The notes under the pieces: model-generated
Seen by the model: only the letters and a program-made list of their open reading frames with translations
Told to the model about the DNA's origin: nothing
Database searches by the model: none
Assembly (NCBI GenBank): GCA_051873875.1
Contig: JBJEFI010000062.1
Location: 1 to 11,434, forward strand
DNA: 11,434 nucleotides
Direction: 5' to 3'
Source of the DNA: JBJEFI01 sp051873875
GTDB lineage: Bacteria > Bacillota > Bacilli > Bacillales > Bacillaceae_G
Part shown: positions 6,288 to 11,283 of the stretch, in pieces
Layout of the letters: each line of letters opens with the position of its first letter
Numbering within the stretch: the first letter of the stretch is position 1
Position numbers and translations under genes: made by a program

Positions 6288-6765
6288 GTTCCTCTTCCAT
6301 CTTCCTAAATGTTTGTGTGACAACTTTGGTTGAAATGTCTTTCATTTGACCATCGAGGACATGGATAATCTCGTCAAGAATCATGGGAGAGGCGTTAATG
6401 TGTATAGTGTAATCCATCATAGCTTGCATTTCTGATACATCCATTAGGGAAGGGTCGTTAATAGGTAATACTTCAACGGACACCTTAACCCGTGAGCCTG
6501 CAAACCTGTATTCTTTTTCTGTAGTATTCCTATAGCTGATTAGATGATTATCCTCGATACGTTCCATATCCTCAATATTATCAGTGGGTATTTCTAAAAC
6601 CTTAATGATCTTATCAATTACATCCTGACTTGCCTTCCTCTTTCCTCTCTCTATATTGGAAATGGTCGCTTGAGACACACCAACCAATTGCCCAAGTTGA
6701 GTGGCATTCATTTTCCTTTTTACCCGATACTCTCTAATTAGGTCTCCAATTGGATTATTTGACAT
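6265..6765 (-). CDS. CI-like XRE repressor without peptidase domain
   Basis: 166-aa probable lysogeny repressor. The helix-turn-helix is at residues about 6-60: 'IGDLIREYRVKRKMNATQLGQLVGVSQATISNIERGKRKAS' (in segments), a textbook Cro/CI pattern. The remaining 100 residues have strands ('RVKVSVEVLPI', 'DYTIHINA') and helices, ending in a very Lys-rich tail. I see no LexA-type Ser/Lys peptidase motif and no ImmA-type metalloprotease partner nearby, so induction by RecA-driven self-cleavage is unlikely. It is divergent from the arbitrium operon across a 20-bp perfect palindrome that covers its own -10, which fits self-repression and control of the aim promoter (inference). The start is supported by GGAAAGGA upstream. 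Confidence 0.85.
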   Translation of the reverse strand: MSNNPIGDLIREYRVKRKMNATQLGQLVGVSQATISNIERGKRKASQDVIDKIIKVLEIPTDNIEDMERIEDNHLISYRNTTEKEYRFAGSRVKVSVEVLPINDPSLMDVSEMQAMMDYTIHINASPMILDEIIHVLDGQMKDISTKVVTQTFRKMEEEQKKKPLE

Positions 6766-6789
6766 ATCAAATTCCTTTCCGTTTCACCT

Positions 6790-6809
6790 TGTTATAAATG
6801 ATTATAACA
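6790..6809 (-). promoter_or_regulatory. Repressor promoter with palindromic operator
   Basis: Perfect inverted repeat TGTTATAA-ATGA-TTATAACA. On the minus strand its left part forms the extended -10 TGTTATAAT (complement of 6801-6809) of the CI-like gene, so any protein bound here blocks that promoter. Related TTATAACC-type half-sites follow at 6836-6854 and 6860-6879. Confidence 0.7.
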
Positions 6810-6859
6810 CAACCAAATCACGTATAAAAAATAAATTGGTAATTTTTTATACAAAAGGC

Positions 6860-6888
6860 TTGTAATAATTTATAACCAATGTTAATAT
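6860..6888 (+). promoter_or_regulatory. Rightward promoter of arbitrium operon
   Basis: -35 TTGTAA (6860-6865), 17-bp spacer, extended -10 TGTTAATAT (TAATAT at 6883-6888). The spacer carries TTATAACCAA, matching the half-site of the repressor operator, so the CI-like protein probably controls it. It would read the small ORF, aimR and aimP. Confidence 0.65.
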
Positions 6889-6929
6889 CTAATTACAGGT
6901 AATAACTACCAAGTAATAAAACGGAAGAG

Positions 6930-7082
6930 GTGAGAGTTATAAGAATCCTAAATGAAACGTATGGAGGCAGAAACATTGGTCAATGGTTAGAATATAAACT
7001 CGTTCAATACCATCAAGAAAAATTCGGTGAGGATTGTACGGTAATACATAAAAGTGATTTACATAGAAAAGAAGTTTCATAG
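6930..7082 (+). CDS. Small protein paralogous to ORF 4806-4940
   Basis: 50-codon reading from GTG 6930. The product contains 'LNETYGG', 'QWLEYKLVQYH', 'KFGEDCTVIHK' and aligns with the 44-aa product of 4806-4940 (19 of 40 identical, no gaps), which is the main proof that it is coded. The start is odd: the codon that aligns with the sister's ATG is ATA at 6939, and the ribosome site AGAGGTGAG is well spaced for that ATA but overlaps GTG 6930. Either a non-standard start, a decayed start codon or weak GTG initiation must apply. It lies first in the aimR transcript, between the repressor operators and aimR. Function unknown. Confidence 0.55.
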   Translation: MRVIRILNETYGGRNIGQWLEYKLVQYHQEKFGEDCTVIHKSDLHRKEVS

Positions 7083-7131
7083 AATACATAACTTATTTAC
7101 ACCATAGAACAAATAATCGGGAGAGGTGAAA

Positions 7132-8304
7132 ATGATGTATCAAGTAAAGCAAACTATTCTCAATCAATTGGATTCTTTAGAACGTCACCAACAATCAGAA
7201 GCAGTGAGGTTAAGCGGATACAGAAACATGAGCAGCATTAAAAAAGTACTCCGCAGTGAAACTTCTGAATTTGATAATTTTCATGGGCTAGTAAATATGA
7301 TTCAAATTGCATTCCCCAACAATGAATTTGAGGTAATGAGTAAGTATATCAGTGAATCATCCATCAATCGTAAGGTAGTAAAGAATATGCTTGAATATTT
7401 AGACTTAAACAACCTGCACGATGAAAAGCAATCTCTTATTGAACGGATTGAAAAGGAAGCGACTAATAAGGATATACTCACACTCGCTAAACTTTACAGA
7501 ATTGATCATCAGTCACTTACAAAACAAATTGACCCCGCAGATGCTTTAAAGCTATTACATCAAGTTAAGACATCTTCATTGGAGACTGACATTATAAAAG
7601 CAATCTTTATCGCTTACGTGTATCTTGACCGCAAATTGTACGAACAGTGCCTTGTCAGTATTGAAGCATGGGAGGGTGAGCTTTTAAGCCTCACAGAGCC
7701 TTATATCAAAGAGACATACTTTACAAGGGTTAGGATACTTCAAGCCGAGTGTAACGCTCGTATGGGCAATCTGAAGCGTTCTAGGAAGTATTGTGATGAT
7801 GTTATAGAGAATACATCCATTGACTCCATGAAAGGATGGGCGAGCCTTCAAATTGCTAACACATATGCCATTACTGACTACTTGAAAGCGAACCATTACA
7901 TCATGCAAGGATTGTATTTCCAAAACATTCATGAGCGTACTCGCCTCAACCTTGAGCGTTCAAGTAACTTCCTGAACAACTTGCACAATAAACAGCCTTT
8001 ATTCTTGCGATATGACAGCGAGGAAACGTCAGATAGGTGTGGGGTTGCCTTTTACCTAATCAATCAAGGGAAGAAGGATGAAGCATTAGAAGTATTACAA
8101 ATGTGTAATCTTGAGACTATGGACATTAATGATATGGCCTTTTACTTCTACTTGAAGGGCATGATACAGGATTCATTCGAGGATTATGTCAGGTCAGTAA
8201 AGTATTTCCGTAAGTCAGGAGATACGTACTTTAGGCAATTGCCATTGGCAAAACTTAAAGAATCAAATATGCCCCAATCAATCATTAGTTTGTTAGCTGA
8301 ATAA
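7132..8304 (+). CDS. aimR: AimR-family arbitrium peptide receptor / regulator
   Basis: 390-aa member of the AimR family, the receptor of phage peptide communication. Free AimR dimers bind DNA and promote lysis, and peptide binding switches this off. The N-terminal region (about 1-60, 'LNQLDSLERHQQSEAVRLSGYRNM' in segments) is the DNA-binding part; family-typical 'FNNF'-like 'EFDNFHGLVNMIQIAFPNNE', then 'KNMLEYLDLNNLHDEKQSLI', correspond to the SPbeta AimR segment around its 'ALEYADANMF' stretch. From about 100 to the end it is a tandem of TPR-like helical pairs. Length matches the family (about 380-390). ATG 7132 follows GGGAGAGG; GTG 7126 overlaps that site. aimP follows 28 bp downstream, which confirms the call. 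Confidence 0.92.
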   Translation: MMYQVKQTILNQLDSLERHQQSEAVRLSGYRNMSSIKKVLRSETSEFDNFHGLVNMIQIAFPNNEFEVMSKYISESSINRKVVKNMLEYLDLNNLHDEKQSLIERIEKEATNKDILTLAKLYRIDHQSLTKQIDPADALKLLHQVKTSSLETDIIKAIFIAYVYLDRKLYEQCLVSIEAWEGELLSLTEPYIKETYFTRVRILQAECNARMGNLKRSRKYCDDVIENTSIDSMKGWASLQIANTYAITDYLKANHYIMQGLYFQNIHERTRLNLERSSNFLNNLHNKQPLFLRYDSEETSDRCGVAFYLINQGKKDEALEVLQMCNLETMDINDMAFYFYLKGMIQDSFEDYVRSVKYFRKSGDTYFRQLPLAKLKESNMPQSIISLLAE

Positions 8305-8332
8305 TGGGCAGCATTGAAGGGAGGTGAGATAA

Positions 8333-8458
8333 ATGAAGAAGGTACTTAAAGTTACTGTATTAGCCCTAGCATTGGCGTTAATGGTTTCCCCTGTAGCAGG
8401 TATGGTAGAGAATAATGCTCCATCTAAAGCCGCTCTAAATCCAGGTGGCGGCAGATAA
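8333..8458 (+). CDS. aimP: AimP arbitrium signal prepropeptide
   Basis: 41-aa precursor with an ideal ribosome site (GGGAGGTGAG, 6 bp before ATG). A basic start (MKKVLK) and hydrophobic core (VTVLALALALMV) form a Sec signal peptide ending near SPVAG. A short pro-region then leads to the C-terminal KAALNPGGGR. In the arbitrium system the last residues are released outside the cell and re-imported by Opp to bind AimR. By position the mature signal is most likely NPGGGR (six residues) or a slightly longer ALNPGGGR-type form. SPbeta-group signals end in RGA (SAIRGA, GMPRGA), so this is a clearly different code. Too short for ordinary gene finders. Confidence 0.9.
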   Translation: MKKVLKVTVLALALALMVSPVAGMVENNAPSKAALNPGGGR

Positions 8459-8503
8459 TCACTGAATCAATTATGTATTGTCAGAGTGGAAACAACACCA
8501 CTC
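8458..8503. promoter_or_regulatory. Candidate AimR operator or regulatory hairpin after aimP
   Basis: ATCACT at 8458-8463 begins on the last base of the aimP stop, and a perfect GAGTGG-8 nt-CCACTC inverted repeat follows at 8484-8503. CACT/AGTG half-sites resemble the core of the SPbeta AimR site, which also lies downstream of aimP. There is no T run, so it is not a standard terminator. Tentative. Confidence 0.4.
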
Positions 8504-8507
8504 AACA

Positions 8508-8523
8508 AAACAAAGGGAGAGAT
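8508..8523 (+). repeat. Repeated 16-bp translation-start element (copy 2)
   Basis: Identical to 4172-4187 and 8755-8770; ribosome site for the gene at 8530. Confidence 0.7.
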
Positions 8524-8529
8524 GAAAAA

Positions 8530-8784
8530 ATGAAATTAAATAGTCAAGTCACTCTTCTAGTCGATAAAATCGAACAAGTTAAATCCAATCAGTATATAAG
8601 TAGTCATGACGGATACCTTGCAGTTAATGCTTATTTTGCGAATATAGTATGTGCGGTATCAAATGTTTATCCAGATGTAACTTTAAATGAAATGCAACCC
8701 ATCACTAAGGTTTTGGAGGCTTTCAATCAAGAATACTTTAATAAAGACTTAACTAAACAAAGGGAGAGATTGAATAATGAATAA
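8530..8784 (+). CDS. Unknown small protein downstream of aimP
   Basis: 84-aa protein. ATG 8530 is preferred: GGGAGAG lies just upstream, the ATG at 8522 stops at once, and the longer reading from 8473 has no ribosome site. It looks wholly helical ('QVTLLVDKIEQVKSNQ', 'LAVNAYFANIVCAV', 'MQPITKVLEAFNQEYF') with a charged tail. It occupies the position of aimX in B. subtilis phages, though I see no similarity to a known aimX product. Its end overlaps the next gene by 8 bp, and both share the 16-bp start element, so they form one unit that may respond to AimR (inference). Confidence 0.7.
   Translation: MKLNSQVTLLVDKIEQVKSNQYISSHDGYLAVNAYFANIVCAVSNVYPDVTLNEMQPITKVLEAFNQEYFNKDLTKQRERLNNE
8755..8770 (+). 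repeat. Repeated 16-bp translation-start element (copy 3)
   Basis: Third exact AAACAAAGGGAGAGAT copy, inside the end of the previous gene, serving ATG 8777. Confidence 0.7.
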
Positions 8785-9160
8785 TGAAAAAGTGTTAAGC
8801 AAGGAAACTATCCAAGAAGATAATCCGACTGAATTAAAGGATACAATGCAATGTCTAGTTGAGTGGATTAGTCTTAGCATTGATGATCAAACAGATGAGC
8901 AAGAAACATTTTTGAATTTCCTTGATGTAGGTATTGATACATATGATGCACACATTGCAAATCTACAATATGATTTGAGCTGCATGGCTAATGTGTTATC
9001 TGGATTTGTTACAAAGCATAAACTTGAGAATCAGTTTAAGGAATATATAAGCGAAATTAAATCAATGCAGAATGACCCAAAGGATGTACACGAGGTTAAT
9101 AAAGAAATGTACGGGGATATTGATGAATTGTTTAAGGACTATCCAGATATTCATTCTTAA
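8777..9160 (+). CDS. Unknown acidic protein downstream of aimP
   Basis: 127-aa strongly acidic, probably helical protein, translationally coupled to the gene before it. Segments 'CLVEWISLSIDDQTDEQETF', 'LDVGIDTYDAHIANLQYDL' and a Glu/Asp-rich end ('MYGDIDELFKDYPD'). No membrane segment, Cys cluster or known motif. Small acidic phage proteins with this look often act as DNA mimics or inhibitors of host or repressor proteins; that is only a suggestion here. A terminator follows directly, so it is the last gene of the arbitrium transcript. Confidence 0.7.
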   Translation: MNNEKVLSKETIQEDNPTELKDTMQCLVEWISLSIDDQTDEQETFLNFLDVGIDTYDAHIANLQYDLSCMANVLSGFVTKHKLENQFKEYISEIKSMQNDPKDVHEVNKEMYGDIDELFKDYPDIHS

Positions 9161-9161
9161 C

Positions 9162-9188
9162 ACTAGGGGATTCTTTCCCTTAGTTTTT
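9162..9188 (+). terminator. Terminator of arbitrium operon
   Basis: 8-bp stem ACTAGGGG/CCCTTAGT (9162-9169, 9177-9184, one G-T) and T run, directly after the stop codon. Confidence 0.8.
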
Positions 9189-9314
9189 GATTATAATTTA
9201 GAAAATCATCATTTCAATTGATATGACAGGGTTATTGAACATTTTAGTTTTTCTGTACTGAATGAATAGACATGTTTACAATTAGAAACTAATTTCCAAT
9301 CCCCAAAATAACCA

Positions 9315-9349
9315 ATCACATCAATGGATAGAGAGTCCTTTAGTGTGAT
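9315..9349. repeat. Spaced inverted repeat ATCACA-23 bp-TGTGAT
   Basis: Six-base half-sites at 9315-9320 and 9344-9349 separated by 23 bp. The wide spacing and ATCAC core recall the layout of the SPbeta AimR operator, so this is a candidate AimR site. Six bases can occur by chance. Confidence 0.35.
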
Positions 9350-9471
9350 GAAGTGGGAGTGTAGTATTCCAGGAAGAGAATGTTATAGAGTTAATTAGTC
9401 AAAGATGGTCAGAACTATCAAAAAAGCACGAAAAAGTCCACAACTTCAAAAAAATTGATCAATGATATCAG

Positions 9472-9543
9472 TAACTTTTATACCCCTTAAAGGTTACCTA
9501 ATAGAAGGGTATCAAAATTTATCAAAAATCACTGATTTACCCC
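9472..9543. repeat. Cluster of mutually exclusive hairpins
   Basis: GTAAC (9472-9476) can pair with GTTAC (9494-9498). ATACCC near 9481-9486 can pair with GGGTAT (9508-9513), and the same GGGTA can pair instead with TACCC (9539-9543). Two perfect 8-bp palindromes, TTGATCAA and TGATATCA, lie just before (9456-9471). The pattern resembles a switchable RNA fold or a structured origin. Confidence 0.4.
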
Positions 9544-9552
9544 CTAAAAAGT

Positions 9553-9593
9553 CACTAAAAAATTATTTCCCATAAATTTTTTAGTGTTATAAT
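9553..9593 (+). promoter_or_regulatory. 12+12 bp perfect inverted repeat on an extended -10 promoter
   Basis: CACTAAAAAATT (9553-9564) and AATTTTTTAGTG (9575-9586) flank a 10-bp spacer. The right arm runs into TGTTATAAT (9585-9593), a consensus extended -10 box. The -35 is poor, so the promoter probably needs or is blocked by a bound regulator. Transcription would start near 9600 into non-coding DNA. The CACT half-site makes AimR the prime candidate (inference). Confidence 0.6.
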
Positions 9594-9720
9594 GCTGAAA
9601 TATTTTCAATATGGAACAATGAATGACCATTCATATCTGTGAAGCTATGGATAGGAACATTGGGAAATAAATGAACGAAAATAAACGACTTTTTTTAACA
9701 ACTAAAATTAGCTAAATTGT

Positions 9721-9739
9721 CCTTGGTACACAAGGCTTT
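9721..9739 (+). terminator. Weak terminator-like hairpin
   Basis: CCTTG-GTACA-CAAGG followed by CTTTT. It would end a transcript of about 140 nt begun at the 9588 promoter. Short stem and short T run, so weak. Confidence 0.3.
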
Positions 9740-9784
9740 TATGGACATTTGGAAGAAAATGGATAATCGTCTTTAAAGGAACAA

Positions 9785-9798
9785 AAAATTTTTTGCAA
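9785..9798 (+). repeat. 14-bp direct repeat copy 1 (before small HTH gene)
   Basis: AAAATTTTTTGCAA occurs here, 35 bp before the 9834 gene, and again at 10041-10054, right after it and just before the next promoter. Possible binding site of the small HTH protein. Confidence 0.5.
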
Positions 9799-9833
9799 CT
9801 TATTTATGCAATATTACAAGGAGGTGAATAGAA

Positions 9834-10037
9834 ATGTACAAGCAAACAGCACGTAATGAGCAATTGAGGGAAATGGTCGAGTATGTGATCGCTAACTATG
9901 GAATCAAAGCAAACTACATATGTAAGCTTACTGGTATTGGAGTTCCGGCTTTTAGCAAGTGGAGACACCGTAAAAATGACTTCTGCAGCCGTAATTTGGA
10001 TAGTGTTGAGAAGGTGATGGAAGGGTATAAAAAATAA
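9834..10037 (+). CDS. Small HTH DNA-binding protein
   Basis: 67-aa basic protein with the strongest type of ribosome site (AAGGAGGTGAAT). A helix ('NEQLREMVEYVIANYGI') is followed by a helix-turn-helix 'ICKLTGIGVPAFSKWRHRKNDF' at about residues 28-50 (in segments) and a closing 'LDSVEKVMEGYKK' helix. This resembles XRE-like or phage antirepressor-size regulators. It is enclosed by two copies of a 14-bp direct repeat, one upstream of it and one just before the replication promoter. It may therefore control both itself and the replication genes (inference). Confidence 0.75.
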   Translation: MYKQTARNEQLREMVEYVIANYGIKANYICKLTGIGVPAFSKWRHRKNDFCSRNLDSVEKVMEGYKK

Positions 10038-10040
10038 TTT

Positions 10041-10054
10041 AAAATTTTTTGCAA
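10041..10054 (+). repeat. 14-bp direct repeat copy 2 (before replication promoter)
   Basis: Identical to 9785-9798; lies 6 bp upstream of the -35 box at 10061. Confidence 0.5.
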
Positions 10055-10060
10055 AAAAAG

Positions 10061-10090
10061 TTGACACATTTTTGACATTCTCGTTACAAT
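10061..10090 (+). promoter_or_regulatory. Strong sigma-A promoter for replication genes
   Basis: Perfect -35 TTGACA (10061-10066), 18-bp spacer, -10 TACAAT (10085-10090). A second TTGACA at 10072-10077 lies in the spacer. The leader before the next gene is about 140 nt and holds another TTGACA at 10171 without a clear -10. Confidence 0.7.
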
Positions 10091-10236
10091 AAATAATGAG
10101 TACCTAAAAATGGAAACACAAATAAGCATGTGCATAAGCTACATACTTTCATTTTAAGTATTCATGTTCATTGACAAGTTAATAGTATCAAAGTTTTAAA
10201 GATAATGCAAATACAAATTGAAAGGAAGTAAGAAAT

Positions 10237-10407
10237 ATGGAGATTACAAAAGATGATTTATTTTTCTGCTACGATGTACAACTTCACAATAGACTAAGGG
10301 AATCAGGTGTTCGCTATTTATGTGCATGTATAGCCGCTAGTACAAATCAGAAGTTTTGGCTTTATGCAAGGTCAGAAAAAGTAGAAGAAGTACTTCGTAA
10401 CAAATAA
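10237..10407 (+). CDS. 56-aa small protein, possibly DUF5659-like
   Basis: ATG 10237 follows AAAGGAAG (10221-10228) with good spacing. The product starts MEITKDDLFFCYDVQLHNRL and continues 'ESGVRYLCACIAASTNQKFWLYARSEKVEEVLRNK' (in segments). The order 'F.C.d..L...L...G', a strand, then 'F.....e.v.e.L..' resembles the DUF5659 group of tiny phage and Firmicute proteins, whose function is unknown. It lies between the strong promoter and rep, 44 bp before rep, so the two are co-transcribed. Confidence 0.65.
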   Translation: MEITKDDLFFCYDVQLHNRLRESGVRYLCACIAASTNQKFWLYARSEKVEEVLRNK

Positions 10408-10451
10408 ATTAAACAAATACATATTAAGAAATTAAGAAATGAGGAACTATT

Positions 10452-11144
10452 ATGCAGGAAAATAAAGTATTCAAGGTACAAATACCCCAGGAATTAGTGA
10501 GAGGTAGTGTCGTTAAGGATAAGGAGTTTGTCTTATTGGCAAGGTTAATTCAAGCATATTATTCAAATGGAAATAAAGATTTGACATTTACAATTAAATA
10601 CAAGGCTGTCATGCATCATACCTACATAGACAATAACCGTAAATTTAAAGAATGTATGGAGAATCTACAAGATAACGGTTTTTTGACAATGCATAGTAAG
10701 ACACTGCCTCGTAACGGGGCTTTAACAATCACATTAAATGAAAAAGTAATTCCCGAATTAAATGAAAATATGAGGTTTGTTCAACTTGAAAGCTATGTAT
10801 TAAATAGGCATTTTATTGAAAAGGTTAAGCATACAGGGGTAAAAACTTTGTATCACATCATGAGTTATATCAATTATGAGAAGAAGGGGAAAGATCACTG
10901 TTACGCTTCAATTGAAAGAATGTCTTCTGATATGGGAATGAGTGATAAAACACTACGCAAACATTTGGATATATTAGAAAAAGGTAAATTTATAAAGGTG
11001 GTTAGACATAAGCCTGAAACAGAATATTATCTCGATAAAAATGGGAATGAAGGTTTACTGTATGACAGGTGGAATAATCATTATTCCATCAAACATGAGG
11101 CTATTAAAAAATACGTTGAAAAGATGCGGAAAAATGTCTCATAA
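10452..11144 (+). CDS. Replication initiator with two winged-helix domains
   Basis: 230-aa probable replication initiator. Residues about 20-85 look like one winged helix ('KDKEFVLLARLIQAYYSN', 'FKECMENLQDNGFLTM') and about 150-186 like a second ('YASIERMSSDMGMSDKTLRKHLDILEKGKF' in segments). This recalls plasmid and phage Rep proteins that bind iterons. GAGGAAC supports ATG 10452. Directly downstream, in the +1 frame and overlapping the stop, lies a 49-codon frame with three heptapeptide repeats encoded by 21-bp iterons; one base fewer in the A5 run at 11130-11134 would fuse it to Rep. The present stop may thus be a frameshift (natural, programmed or sequencing). Exact family name not claimed. 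Confidence 0.75.
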   Translation: MQENKVFKVQIPQELVRGSVVKDKEFVLLARLIQAYYSNGNKDLTFTIKYKAVMHHTYIDNNRKFKECMENLQDNGFLTMHSKTLPRNGALTITLNEKVIPELNENMRFVQLESYVLNRHFIEKVKHTGVKTLYHIMSYINYEKKGKDHCYASIERMSSDMGMSDKTLRKHLDILEKGKFIKVVRHKPETEYYLDKNGNEGLLYDRWNNHYSIKHEAIKKYVEKMRKNVS

Positions 11145-11283
11145 ACCCTTTAAAACGCCTAACGGTAAAAATGAACAGTTTCACAGAAAAAGTCGACAGT
11201 TTCACAGAAAAAATGAACCACTTCACGGAAAAAGTAGTACACCAAATTTACCGCTTAGTAAGATTAAAGAGAATATACAATAA
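11134..11283 (+). CDS. Iteron-encoded tail of Rep, in +1 frame (detached or frameshifted)
   Basis: Frame of 49 codons from ATG 11134, overlapping the rep stop. It reads MSHKPFKTPNGK, then three heptads NEQFHRK, SRQFHRK, NEPLHGK, then 'SSTPNLPLSKIKENIQ'. A basic linker, repeats coded by iterons and a conserved-looking end fit the C-terminal tail of an initiator that carries its own origin inside the gene. There is no good ribosome site, so either a frameshift joins it to Rep or it is translated by stop-start coupling. Part of a broken rep is the most likely reading. Confidence 0.5.
   Translation: MSHKPFKTPNGKNEQFHRKSRQFHRKNEPLHGKSSTPNLPLSKIKENIQ
11167..11233 (+). repeat. Three 21-bp iterons (candidate replication origin)
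   Basis: Exact 21-bp period with 18-bp cores at 11174-11191 (AACAGTTTCACAGAAAAA), 11195-11212 (GACAGTTTCACAGAAAAA) and 11216-11233 (AACCACTTCACGGAAAAA). Cores 1 and 2 differ at one base, core 3 diverges more. Right after rep and before AT-rich DNA, this is the classic place for Rep-binding iterons. Confidence 0.75.

Larger units (their letters stand above)
9189..9833. other. Structured region without a convincing gene
   Basis: About 640 bp with only very short open frames lacking ribosome sites. It contains several inverted repeats (9315-9349, 9456-9471, 9472-9543, 9553-9586, 9619-9634, 9721-9735), an extended -10 promoter and AT-rich tracts. It may hold a non-coding RNA and regulator sites, or part of a replication origin. 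Confidence 0.6.

Noticed and set aside
7684..7932. Minus-strand frame inside aimR
   Set aside because: Shadow of a well supported gene.
9324..9740. Peptides of 11-24 codons (for example ATG 9324, ATG 9671)
   Set aside because: No clear ribosome sites and nothing to distinguish them from chance; they remain possible only if a transcript is shown.
9758..9767. DnaA-box-like TGGATAA
   Set aside because: A single partial match (7 of 9) in AT-rich DNA is expected by chance; no cluster.
9804..10135. Two minus-strand frames over the small HTH gene
   Set aside because: The plus-strand gene has a far better ribosome site and a recognisable HTH; the antisense products look like noise.
10111..10158. 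15-codon leader-like frame before the 56-aa gene
   Set aside because: No ribosome site and no link to an attenuator hairpin.
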